This document shows, in pieces, positions 32,012-40,241 of a stretch of 42,635 bases of DNA. Every line of letters starts with the position of its first letter. Position 1 is the first letter of the stretch. The stretch is from Pseudomonas viridiflava. Its GTDB lineage: Bacteria > Pseudomonadota > Gammaproteobacteria > Pseudomonadales > Pseudomonadaceae. The stretch lies in NCBI RefSeq assembly GCF_900580675.1, contig NZ_UTBG01000244.1, positions 1-42,635 on the forward strand, in the 5' to 3' direction. Under the pieces are notes generated by a model that saw only the letters and a program-made list of their open reading frames with translations, made no database searches and was not told the origin of the DNA. The translations under genes were made by a program, and so were the position numbers.

Positions 32012-33160
32012 TCACTCTTGGTCAGCCGCTGCCGGCATGCGCAGAATCGGTTTGATGGTGATACCGCTTTCGCTGTCCGCCATCGCTTCATTGACCTGAT
32101 CAAACGTGTAGAACCGGCACAACTTGTCGAACGGAAACCGCCCTTGCAGGTGCAGGTCGACCAGGGTCGGGATAAATGCGTTGGCGACCACATCACCCTG
32201 GACAATCCCCATGATTCGCTTGCCCGGGATCATGACGTCGTTGATGTTGAATGCCACTTCGGTGCCCATCTTGGTTGCACCGACAATGCCGCAGGTGCCC
32301 AGTGTGGTCAGCGCGTCGATGGCCTGGCGCAACACTTCGGCGCGTCCGGAGCATTCGAGGCTGTAGTTCACGCCGCCGCCGGTGATTTCACGAATGCGCT
32401 GAACAGGGTCCTCTTCTCGGCTGTTGATCACGTGGGTAGCCCCCACTTCGAGAGCCAGGCTCAGGCGGCTGGGCGTGACATCGACGGCAATAATGGTGGT
32501 GGCGCCTGCGACCTTGGCGGCCATCACCGCCGCCAGGCCGACCGCACCGGCGCCAAAGGCAACAAAGCTGGCGCCCGCCTCGACTTTCAGCGCCTTGAGC
32601 ACCGAACCGGCCCCCGTTTGAATGCCGCACCCCAACGGGCCGAGCAATTCCAGCGGGGCCTCTTTCGACACTTTCACCACGCTGCGCTCGCTGGCGATCA
32701 CGTAGGTCGAGAAAGAAGACTGGCCAAAAAAGTGGTCATGGATCGGTGTCGCGTTGTCGCAACTGCACGTTGATGTACTGCCATCCAGGCGACCCCCTCC
32801 GAAGTTCAGCGGGTGCATGTGGGAACAATGCGCGGGGTGGCCGGTTTCACACGGCAGGCACAAGCCGCATGACATGTAGGTCATGACCACGTGATCGCCG
32901 GGCGCGATGGTGGTCACGGCGGAGCCTACTGCTTCCACTACGCCAGAGCCCTCGTGACCCAGCACGATCGGTAGCGGTGTCGGAAAGAGCTGGTCACGCA
33001 CGACCATATCGGTGTGGCAAACACCTGTGGCGACGATGCGCACACGCACTTCATCAGCACGTGGAACGCCCAGCTCGGCTCGCTCAAGCTTGAGCCTGGC
33101 ACCGGCTTCGCGCAGTACGGCAACTTTGACTTCAATAGGAGCAAGGGTGTCTTGGGACAT
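32012..33160 (-). CDS. Zinc-dependent aryl-alcohol dehydrogenase (XylB/AreB type)
   Basis: A 382-residue medium-chain alcohol dehydrogenase. Catalytic zinc ligands C48 (GVCHTD) and H69 (GHEG), and the structural zinc cysteines C98, C101, C104 and C112 are visible. The NAD motif is VAFGAGAVGLAAVM. The ATG at 33160 has AGAGGA eight bases upstream. With the aldehyde dehydrogenase 28 bases downstream it would oxidise an aryl alcohol such as benzyl or salicyl alcohol in two steps. Confidence 0.9.
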   Translation of the reverse strand: MSQDTLAPIEVKVAVLREAGARLKLERAELGVPRADEVRVRIVATGVCHTDMVVRDQLFPTPLPIVLGHEGSGVVEAVGSAVTTIAPGDHVVMTYMSCGLCLPCETGHPAHCSHMHPLNFGGGRLDGSTSTCSCDNATPIHDHFFGQSSFSTYVIASERSVVKVSKEAPLELLGPLGCGIQTGAGSVLKALKVEAGASFVAFGAGAVGLAAVMAAKVAGATTIIAVDVTPSRLSLALEVGATHVINSREEDPVQRIREITGGGVNYSLECSGRAEVLRQAIDALTTLGTCGIVGATKMGTEVAFNINDVMIPGKRIMGIVQGDVVANAFIPTLVDLHLQGRFPFDKLCRFYTFDQVNEAMADSESGITIKPILRMPAAADQE

Positions 33161-33205
33161 GGTTATATCCTCTTGAATGGTAAAGGGAATGAACGCCAAG
33201 ACTGA

Positions 33206-34144
33206 TTAGGCGCCCTGCAGCGCACGCGGGCGGCTGCTGCGCTGTTGCGCCTCAAGGCTGGCTGCCGAACGCAGCTGGAAATCAAACGTCATGTGCGCAA
33301 AACGGCCCGGCACGTCATGGGCAGCGGCTGATGCGTGGTCATCGATGAAGTACACGTCGCCGATCAACCCCTCGCGGGTCGCGTAGGCGAAGTCATCCCA
33401 GAGGTACTGGTCATTGGACAGGTTGATCTGGGTGGTCAAATGTTCATAACCCGGTGCGGACACAAAAAAATGAATATGCGCGGGGCGCTGGCCATGGCGG
33501 CCCAACTGGTTGAGACACGCCTGAGTCGGGCCTTGAGGGTTGCAGCCATACCCTGACGGGACAATGCTCCTGACTCGATAACGGCCATCGGCGTCAGTGA
33601 CGATGCGCCGGCGCAGGTTGAATTCGGACTGGCGCTTGTCGAAGTGTGAATAGTTGCCCTTGCTATCGGCCTGCCACAGGTCCACCAGCGCGCCAGCCAC
33701 AGGCTGGCCTTGCAAGTTGAGGACCCTCCCCTCCACAAAAAACGGCGTAGCGACGCCGTCTTCGGTGCCATCATCCATTCGCGCATAGCCTTCGCGCAGC
33801 GGCGCGCCGGCAACATACAAAGGCCCTTCGATCGTTCTAGGCGTGCCACCGGTACGCCCGGCCTCGGCCTCCTTCGCGTCGTTGAGCAGATCGAGGAAAT
33901 GCTCCACGCCCAGGCCTGCCGCAAGCAAACCGGCTTCGTTACTCTTGCCGAGCCGGTTGATGTATTCGACCCCGGCCCAGAATTCATCGTCACTGATCTC
34001 CAGTTCTTCGATGAGCCTGGCGGTCTCTTGCAGGATGCGCAGCACGATGTGCTTATTGCGTGGGTCGCCTGCAGCGTTTTTCAGCCCCGCTGCGTCATGG
34101 AAAAACTCAAGCACGCCGGGGGTATTGGAAATGCGGACAGTCAT
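33206..34144 (-). CDS. catA: Catechol 1,2-dioxygenase
   Basis: A 312-residue intradiol dioxygenase that opens catechol to cis,cis-muconate. The four iron(III) ligands are Y165 (GNYSHFD), Y199 (SGYGCNP), H223 and H225 (PAHIHFF). The N-terminal helical dimer domain and the text GTPRTIEGPLYVAGAPL match Pseudomonas CatA. Length is normal. It lies between salicylate hydroxylase, which makes catechol, and the alcohol dehydrogenase gene. catB and catC are not in the window. Confidence 0.95.
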   Translation of the reverse strand: MTVRISNTPGVLEFFHDAAGLKNAAGDPRNKHIVLRILQETARLIEELEISDDEFWAGVEYINRLGKSNEAGLLAAGLGVEHFLDLLNDAKEAEAGRTGGTPRTIEGPLYVAGAPLREGYARMDDGTEDGVATPFFVEGRVLNLQGQPVAGALVDLWQADSKGNYSHFDKRQSEFNLRRRIVTDADGRYRVRSIVPSGYGCNPQGPTQACLNQLGRHGQRPAHIHFFVSAPGYEHLTTQINLSNDQYLWDDFAYATREGLIGDVYFIDDHASAAAHDVPGRFAHMTFDFQLRSAASLEAQQRSSRPRALQGA

Positions 34145-34224
34145 GGCAATTACACCTGTTTTTTATTGTGGGTTCAGCGCGCCAGCCACTGGTACTGGCA
34201 TTAAATGACTGGCGTTAAATGCAG

Positions 34225-35508
34225 TTATACGATTTCAGCCCAGCCCAGCTGTTTGTGGGCCTGTGCAAGGTCCGACTGCATATCGTGGTTCCATAACCAG
34301 TCGAAGCGACTGGCCAAGGTGGTCGACAGAAGAGCCTCACGGTCTTCAACCTGCGGGTCTCGAAACTCGTAGAGTTCACCGGCTTCCCAGGACGTGCGCT
34401 GCACACGGCAAGCGCGAGGACGACGGATTGCGTCATACACCTGCAGCACTTCCTGGGCGTTGCTTTCCAGCACCCGCTTGTCTCCCAGCAATCGCGCGAG
34501 CAGCCAGGCATCTTCAAGCCCTTGGCCAGCCCCGGCGCCTTGATGGGGCAGCATGGCGTGCGCAGCATCGCCGATCAGCCCGACACGGCCGTGTGTATAG
34601 CCTGCGAGCTCGTCCAGCTCATGAAGCGCCCACAGCGTCGGCGCAGGAATGCACTCAAGCAAAACGCGTACGGCATCACCCCAATGTGCGAAGGCCTCCA
34701 GCATTTGCGCCTGGCTGGTGGTTTTGACCCAGGGCGTGTCTTGCGGCCATACAGGATTGGGGGCCGAACGATCGGAAACGAAGGCCACCACGTTGATCAG
34801 CCGACCTTGCTTGACCGGGAATGTGAGGATATGGGCGTCGAGCCCCAGGTACATTTGCGGGACATTGATCAGGTGCTCATCGACGCCGGCCGCGCGATAC
34901 GCCTGGCGCAGTTGCTCACTGTCGATCATGCCGCGGTAGGCGCAGGTGCCGCTGAATCGAGGCGCGACCACTGGCAGGCCAAGCCCCTCAAGCACATAGT
35001 CACGCAGAGATGACTTGATACCGTCGGCCGCGATCAGCAGGTCACATTCGTAGTCAGTGCCATCGGTGAATTGAACGCTGACCCTTTCTCCTGTCTCACG
35101 CACGCTGACTGCGCGCTTGTCGAAGCAGGCAATTCCTTCGGGTAACTGCTGGGCTAACGCATCAAGAAAATCGGCGCGGTGCACGGAAGATTGCCCCACG
35201 CCATCGGCAATGCTGGCACCGAGGTAGCCGGCGTCCACACCGCGACGCCATTCAAACCAGATGTCTTGCCAGGGGTGTGGGGTGCGATCGGCAATGCGTT
35301 CGTAGGGAGTGCCGATGCCGAGGCCTTCAATGGCCCTCACAGCGTTTGCGCCGAACGATACACCGGCACCCACTTCACCGAAGGCAGGTGCGGCTTCAAA
35401 TAATGTCACTTCCAGGTGCGGATGACGGCAGAGATCAAGTGCCAAGGCCACGCCAGCGATACCGCCGCCGACGATGCCCACTTGCAAGACAGAATGAGGG
35501 CTAGTCAT
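34225..35508 (-). CDS. Salicylate 1-hydroxylase-type FAD monooxygenase
   Basis: A 427-residue flavoprotein hydroxylase converting salicylate to catechol with NADH and oxygen. FAD-binding GGGIAG is at 14-19 and GLIGDAAHAMLPHQGAGAGQ is the second FAD motif. The DG motif LLIAADGIKSSLR lies between. The ATG at 35508 has AAGG nine bases upstream and gives the usual short leader before the beta strand. NahG/SalA family, about 430 residues. It heads the operon. Confidence 0.9.
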   Translation of the reverse strand: MTSPHSVLQVGIVGGGIAGVALALDLCRHPHLEVTLFEAAPAFGEVGAGVSFGANAVRAIEGLGIGTPYERIADRTPHPWQDIWFEWRRGVDAGYLGASIADGVGQSSVHRADFLDALAQQLPEGIACFDKRAVSVRETGERVSVQFTDGTDYECDLLIAADGIKSSLRDYVLEGLGLPVVAPRFSGTCAYRGMIDSEQLRQAYRAAGVDEHLINVPQMYLGLDAHILTFPVKQGRLINVVAFVSDRSAPNPVWPQDTPWVKTTSQAQMLEAFAHWGDAVRVLLECIPAPTLWALHELDELAGYTHGRVGLIGDAAHAMLPHQGAGAGQGLEDAWLLARLLGDKRVLESNAQEVLQVYDAIRRPRACRVQRTSWEAGELYEFRDPQVEDREALLSTTLASRFDWLWNHDMQSDLAQAHKQLGWAEIV

Positions 35509-35698
35509 GGGGGAAAACCTTATGTTTGTTTTTGGAATAGCCCGATCATGACTATTCACAAACAATTGATAAATGCCCTTTAACCCATACTAATTATCAC
35601 CATAGTGAATATAAAATGACTTGACCCACGCGGCTGGCCGAGTGAATCCACGCTGAGTCGGCGCGAGCTGGACCTGGACCTGAACCTGTTGGTGACCT
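35509..35698 (-). promoter_or_regulatory. Promoter region of the salicylate operon
   Basis: 190 bases between the LysR gene and the hydroxylase gene, both minus strand, AT-rich near 35560-35620. A LysR-type dyad TCAC-CATA-GTGA lies at 35597-35608 within ATTATCACCATAGTGAAT. It is about 90 bases before the hydroxylase ATG, a normal distance for a LysR recognition site. Confidence 0.45.
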
Positions 35699-36601
35699 TT
35701 ACTGCCAATGCGCACACAACTTGACCAGCTCGTCGACGACATAACGCACCTTGGGGCGCAGGTGCGACACCTTCGGCCACACCGCATGCACATCAACCGC
35801 TTCGGGTTCATAGGCTTGCAGCACTTCGACCAGGCTGCCCGCTTCAATATCATCCTGGAACAGGCTGCGCGGCATTTGGCAGAGGCCGGCGCCGGCCACC
35901 GCGGCAAGAATCATGGCTTCGCCATCACCAATCTGATGCGTTGAAGGGGGGGCGTAACGGACGGTCTGGCCCGACTGCATCACTCGCCACGCAAGGGGTT
36001 GCCCGCGGCGATGGCCGACGATACAACGATGCTGAGTCAGCTCTTCCAGGGTTTGCGGGGTGCCGAAACGCGCAAGGTAGTCAGGCGATGCGCAGATGGC
36101 CCAGCGTTGACGTGTCAAACGCCGCGCTACCAGGCCGCTGGTGTCCTGCAGTTCGCCGAACCGTACCAACAAATCGATACCCTCTTCGAATGGGTCCACC
36201 AGGTGATCGGAAAACGTCAGGCTCAATTGCAGCGCCGGGTATTTCTTGGCGATCTCAAATAACAGTGGCGCGACGACCCGGCGTCCGAACGCCACCGGAA
36301 TATCAACCCGCAAACGGCCGGATGGCTCACCACCACCAGGGCCCAATCCGCTTTCGGCGGTGCCGATTTCCTCCAGCGCCGTTGAGCACGCGGCGAAATA
36401 GGCCTCGCCATCAGCGGTGAGGGAAATCCTTCGCGTAGTGCGATGAAATAACTGCGTGCCCAATCGCTCTTCCAGCCGCGCGATGGCCTTGCCCACGGCA
36501 GATTTCGACACGCCCAAACGCTCGGCTGCCTGGGTAAAACTGGACGAACGCGCCGCCACGACGAAGGTGATGACGCCCTGGAAGGAGTCGATAGGTACCA
36601 T
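35699..36601 (-). CDS. LysR-family regulator of the salicylate operon
   Basis: A 300-residue LysR regulator. The winged helix is at 1-60 (FTQAAERLGVSKSAVGKAIA, then RLEERLGTQLFHRTTRR) and the effector domain follows. It belongs to the CrgA/YafC-like branch by this N-terminal text. It lies upstream of the hydroxylase on the same strand and divergent from the tautomerase operon, so it may control either. The likely inducer is salicylate; not shown. Confidence 0.88.
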   Translation of the reverse strand: MVPIDSFQGVITFVVAARSSSFTQAAERLGVSKSAVGKAIARLEERLGTQLFHRTTRRISLTADGEAYFAACSTALEEIGTAESGLGPGGGEPSGRLRVDIPVAFGRRVVAPLLFEIAKKYPALQLSLTFSDHLVDPFEEGIDLLVRFGELQDTSGLVARRLTRQRWAICASPDYLARFGTPQTLEELTQHRCIVGHRRGQPLAWRVMQSGQTVRYAPPSTHQIGDGEAMILAAVAGAGLCQMPRSLFQDDIEAGSLVEVLQAYEPEAVDVHAVWPKVSHLRPKVRYVVDELVKLCAHWQ

Positions 36602-36750
36602 GATGCGCCCGCCATTGTAGAGTTTTGATCTACCCAGATTATAGTTGCAGGCCGTTTATCGCCACAGTATTCAACAGTACGATGGATTCCAGTCAGACAA
36701 CGGTGCACTTCGCGCACCTCTCCCAGTCAATGTCCTAGAAGGAATACATC
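36602..36750. promoter_or_regulatory. Divergent promoter between LysR and tautomerase genes
   Basis: 149 bases. A dyad GTAGA-N7-TCTAC (36617-36633) with LysR T-N11-A character is 16 bases before the LysR start, a normal place for autoregulation. Nothing else stands out. Confidence 0.4.
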
Positions 36751-36948
36751 ATGCCCGTCGTACGTGTGAGCTGGTTCGAAGGTAAAGAACACGCGCAGAA
36801 AGCTGCTGTTGCAGCCGATATCACCGAAAGCATCGTCAAACACACCGGTACCGATGCCAATTACATCTATGTGATTTTCGAAGACGTAGCCGCCTCGGAT
36901 TGGGCCGGCGCCGGCAAGCTGTTCGGCGAAGCACCCGAAAAGTCCTGA
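36751..36948 (+). CDS. Short 4-oxalocrotonate tautomerase-like protein with altered active site
   Basis: A 65-residue protein of the small tautomerase family. After removal of Met it begins with Pro1, the family's catalytic residue, and aligns with 4-OT without gaps through residue 55 (EGK...QK at 9-16). However the two 4-OT arginines and the phenylalanine are replaced: R11 is K, R39 is Y and F50 is W. Canonical 4-OT activity is therefore doubtful; a related tautomerase, dehalogenase or decarboxylase is possible. It is first in a three-gene operon. Confidence 0.82.
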   Translation: MPVVRVSWFEGKEHAQKAAVAADITESIVKHTGTDANYIYVIFEDVAASDWAGAGKLFGEAPEKS

Positions 36949-37036
36949 CGCTGCCCCAACCTGCACCGCATGCATCGGCTAACCCAGCGATGTGGCCGTG
37001 CAGGTTTTTGTCATCCATCTGCCGGAGACCACCACC

Positions 37037-37390
37037 ATGCATCCCCATATTTCCTGCCTGTTCTCCCTTGCGGTCAAACCCGCAGAGTTCGCTGAGTTCA
37101 AGGCACTGATCGCCACCATTGTTGCCGCCACGCGTGCCGAGCCGGGCACACTGGTTTACGAATACAGCGTCAATGAAGACAACAGCACTGTGCACATCCT
37201 GGAGCGCTATAACGTCGGTGCCGTGGTCAGCCACGTCGACACCACGTTCGCGCCTTTCGGCCAGCGTTTCCTGGAGCTGTGCACCATCAAGAGCCTGGTG
37301 GTCTACGGCACCCCCGACGCTGAAATCCGCAAGCGCCTGGACCCGTTCGGCGCCGTTTACATGACGCCATTCGACGGCTTCAGCCGCTGA
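37037..37390 (+). CDS. Antibiotic biosynthesis monooxygenase (ABM)-fold protein
   Basis: A 117-residue ferredoxin-like ABM-domain protein, usual for small quinol monooxygenases such as YgiN. The pattern LFSLAVKPAEFAEFKALIAT, then RAEPGTLVYEYSVNEDNSTV and HILERYNVGAVVSHV is typical. GGAG lies nine bases before the ATG at 37037. It is the middle gene between the tautomerase-like and nitroreductase genes. No cofactor is predicted for this fold. Confidence 0.85.
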   Translation: MHPHISCLFSLAVKPAEFAEFKALIATIVAATRAEPGTLVYEYSVNEDNSTVHILERYNVGAVVSHVDTTFAPFGQRFLELCTIKSLVVYGTPDAEIRKRLDPFGAVYMTPFDGFSR

Positions 37391-37460
37391 GTTCAAACAA
37401 GTCGCAGGCTCAAGAGTGACAACCGTGTCCTGCGCATCCCTATCCCGCACAGAGATCACC

Positions 37461-38075
37461 ATGTCCGCTATCGCTGAAGTTATTAAGTCCCGCATCTCCG
37501 CCAACAGCTACGACACTGAGCGTTCATTGACAGACGCCCAGATCGCCGAGCTGGTTAACCTGGCTACCCATGCACCCTCCGCCTTCAACCTGCAAAACTG
37601 GAAGTTCCTGGCCGTGCGCAGCACCGAAGCCAAGGCGCGCTTGTTGCCATTGGCATTCGGCCAGCAAAAAGTCATGGATGCTGCCGTGACGTTTATTGTC
37701 TGCGGCACCCTGAACCCGCATGTAACCCTGCCGGCTGCATTGAAGCCGACCCTGGATGCCGGAATCATCGACCAGTCGATCTACGACATGTGGGTGGGCG
37801 CGGCTCAAGGCATGTACCAGGAAAACGCACAACTGCAGCGTGACGAAGCCATTCGCTCTGGCTCGCTCGCCGCGATGACCCTGATGTTGGCCGCCAAGGG
37901 CCAGGGTCTGGTATCGACGCCGATGATCGGGTTCGATCAGGGTGCAGTGGCCAGGGAATTTGGCCTGTCGGATGAAGAAGTGCCGGTGATGTTGATCACG
38001 GTTGGCTACCCGGGCGCGGCCAACTGGCCACAAAAGCCGCGTAAAGCCGTGAACGACGTATTGCAGTTGGTATGA
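37461..38075 (+). CDS. Nitroreductase-family flavoprotein
   Basis: A 204-residue FMN enzyme. The N-terminal HAPSAFNLQNWKFLAV is the FMN-phosphate motif, and the C-terminal half has GSLAAMTLMLAAKGQGLVST and the final VGYPGAANWPQKPRKAVNDV. Start at ATG 37461 with GAGA upstream. These reduce nitro groups or quinones by two electrons. With an ABM-type protein before it, a quinone/quinol redox role is plausible. Confidence 0.88.
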   Translation: MSAIAEVIKSRISANSYDTERSLTDAQIAELVNLATHAPSAFNLQNWKFLAVRSTEAKARLLPLAFGQQKVMDAAVTFIVCGTLNPHVTLPAALKPTLDAGIIDQSIYDMWVGAAQGMYQENAQLQRDEAIRSGSLAAMTLMLAAKGQGLVSTPMIGFDQGAVAREFGLSDEEVPVMLITVGYPGAANWPQKPRKAVNDVLQLV

Positions 38076-38129
38076 TCTGCCGCTGCGCATGTCCGGATTC
38101 TCCGGGCATGCGCACCCTGTGCATCTGCC

Positions 38130-38714
38130 TCAGCCCTTGATCCAGCTTCCGTCTTTTTGCGCGTCAATCGCGATATCGAACGTTTGGATATAGCCTGACA
38201 ACATCCGATAGTAGCCAATCACGATAATTGCATCGCTTAACTCCTGGAGAGAAAAGTGCTCCAGGGCGTGCTTGAACAGAACGCCGGGGGCTTTACCTTT
38301 CGCAAGAATAGCGTGACCAAACCGCAGCAGCACTCGCTCGTCGTCTTTAAAAGCATGGATATCCTCCAGGCTACCCTCTGCAATGGCAATAAACTGGTCC
38401 TGGCGAACACCCGCGACTTGAGCGATGGAGACATGCTGCTCCCACTCATAGGCGACGTTTTCGTGTGCAGCCGTGAGTAAAACCATCAGTTCCTTGTGAT
38501 AGTCGGAAATCGTCAGATCCTTGAATATCGCATTGGTCAAATCGATGATCGGATTGAATGCGCCCGGGCTATGACCGAGCATACGGAAAAAATTGACCTT
38601 CGTTGGCAGCTTCTCGAACTTTTCCTGCACGTGGGTGGGTAACTGTGTGAAGTCCGGGTAGTCAATGTCGACCTTCGAGCTGATTTTGTCATTCGAGCCG
38701 GTAAGCTTTGTCAT
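38130..38714 (-). CDS. Carboxymuconolactone decarboxylase (CMD)-family protein
   Basis: A 194-residue AhpD-like helical protein. The motif HENVAYEWEQHVSIAQVAGV is the CMD-type active segment, and LVLL/VLLRFGHAIL follow. It has no cysteine at all, so it cannot act as an AhpD thiol peroxidase. AAAGGAG six bases before the ATG at 38714 fixes the start well. It is 47 bases after the MFS exporter gene on the same strand, probably in one unit. The reaction is unknown. Confidence 0.85.
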   Translation of the reverse strand: MTKLTGSNDKISSKVDIDYPDFTQLPTHVQEKFEKLPTKVNFFRMLGHSPGAFNPIIDLTNAIFKDLTISDYHKELMVLLTAAHENVAYEWEQHVSIAQVAGVRQDQFIAIAEGSLEDIHAFKDDERVLLRFGHAILAKGKAPGVLFKHALEHFSLQELSDAIIVIGYYRMLSGYIQTFDIAIDAQKDGSWIKG

Positions 38715-38761
38715 GGAAACTCCTTTGAGTTGAGGCCAGTAAGTCAGAGATAGCAGGGATG

Positions 38762-40141
38762 TCAGCCGTTTACGGGCAACCTGGTCGCCTGGTTCACCCA
38801 GTGATTCACGGCGATGCAAGCGGTCAGAACGACCGCAGACACGATCATTGCCGTCGATAACCCTGCGGAAAACGCAGCGGGCTCGGTGCTGGTGATCATC
38901 GCCCCAAACACGGCAACGCCGATGACACCGCCCAACTGTCTGGCCGACGCCATCAGTCCCGAGGCAATACCGGCGTCATGCGAAGACACCGACGACAGCA
39001 TCGAATTGGTGATCGAGGGCACGGATGACGCGCTGCCAATACCTACGACCATCAAGGCAATATTCAGGTACCACAGCGATGTCTCAGGCGTGACGCGGGC
39101 CAACGCCACGAAGCCGACTGCCTGGATCAGGAAACCGATGGTAATGATGCGTTGCGCGCTGACATACCTGGCGATCCGAGACGAGATCATCGTGGAGAGG
39201 GTCAGCACTGCCGTCAGCGGTATGAACGCCAGCCCCGTCCTGAACGCGTCGTAATGCAAGAACGACTGAAAGTAGATGCTGAATACGAAAACGGTGCCAT
39301 AGAAGGTGAAATTGATGGCAGCGCCGGCCAATGCAGTAGTTGCCAACGTTTTGTTCCGGGCCAGTCGGCCTGGAAGCATGGGATCTGATGCACGTCGTTC
39401 AATCAAAACGAACGCCACCGCGCAGAACACGGCCATTGCCAGAATTGAAAACGTTTCAATCCCCCAACCCTTGGAACTTGATTCAGTCAGTGCATAGGTC
39501 AGAGACGCCAGGCAAATCCCGATGCTGACTTGCCCTGGAATGTCTACTTTCTTATCCACCCGAGGAGAGGATGGGGCATATCGGATGATCAAACCGATGG
39601 CAATCAAGCCGAGGGGGACGTTAAGCAAAAACACACTTGGCCAGCCCAGCGACTCGATCAGCAGACCTCCCACTATAGGCCCCGCGGCCAAAGCGATGCC
39701 TCCACAGGCACCCCACGCCGCCACAGCGGAACGCCTTTTAGCAGGGTCCTCAAATGCCAGTCGTATCAATGTGAGTGAGGTGGGTACCAGGAAAGCGGCC
39801 CCCACGCCTTGGATAATGCGCATGCCTATCAGCATGCCCATGCTGTCGGACAGGGCGCAGCCTACGGATGCGACAGTGAAGAGTGCAAAGCCTGACGCGA
39901 ACACAGTTTTGGCACCGAACTTGTCACCGCCTGCGCCTCCCAAAATCAGCAGCGCCGAGAATGCAAGCGCATAACTGTTGATCACCCACTGCAGGCCTGT
40001 CAGGTCTGTATCGAAGGCGATTTTTAATGCTCCCAAACCAACGTTAACCACGCTAACGTCAAGTTGGACGACTAGAAAACCAAGACAGGCCGCGATCTGG
40101 ATCGCTACCAAGGAGGTAGTTTTGGAGGGTGCGTTGGACAT
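38762..40141 (-). CDS. DHA2-type MFS exporter (EmrB/QacA-like)
   Basis: A 459-residue membrane protein with about 14 hydrophobic helices. Features are QLDVSVVNVGLGALKIAF (the DHA2 D1 motif), GGDKFGAKTVFASG (motif A) and GMRIIQGVGAAFLVPTSLTL (motif C region). I chose ATG 40141 (MSNAPSKTTS); an in-frame ATG at 40219 would leave only 22 bases to the divergent LysR gene. Probably an exporter of toxic compounds, controlled by that LysR gene. Confidence 0.88.
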   Translation of the reverse strand: MSNAPSKTTSLVAIQIAACLGFLVVQLDVSVVNVGLGALKIAFDTDLTGLQWVINSYALAFSALLILGGAGGDKFGAKTVFASGFALFTVASVGCALSDSMGMLIGMRIIQGVGAAFLVPTSLTLIRLAFEDPAKRRSAVAAWGACGGIALAAGPIVGGLLIESLGWPSVFLLNVPLGLIAIGLIIRYAPSSPRVDKKVDIPGQVSIGICLASLTYALTESSSKGWGIETFSILAMAVFCAVAFVLIERRASDPMLPGRLARNKTLATTALAGAAINFTFYGTVFVFSIYFQSFLHYDAFRTGLAFIPLTAVLTLSTMISSRIARYVSAQRIITIGFLIQAVGFVALARVTPETSLWYLNIALMVVGIGSASSVPSITNSMLSSVSSHDAGIASGLMASARQLGGVIGVAVFGAMITSTEPAAFSAGLSTAMIVSAVVLTACIAVNHWVNQATRLPVNG

Positions 40142-40241
40142 GATTGGCGGTCGCAGTGTATTGATGGGCAAACGGTAACGCTTGACTTGCCATGCGTAAA
40201 TACTAGTATTCGCACACATTCAATGCATAAAAGCATGGCTT
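40142..40241. promoter_or_regulatory. Divergent promoter with LysR-type palindrome
   Basis: A perfect 12-bp palindrome AATACTAGTATT (40199-40210) lies between the exporter and LysR genes, with 7-bp inverted repeats GCCATGC (40189-40195) and GCATGGC (40233-40239) around it. The core fits a T-N11-A LysR box. Confidence 0.5.
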
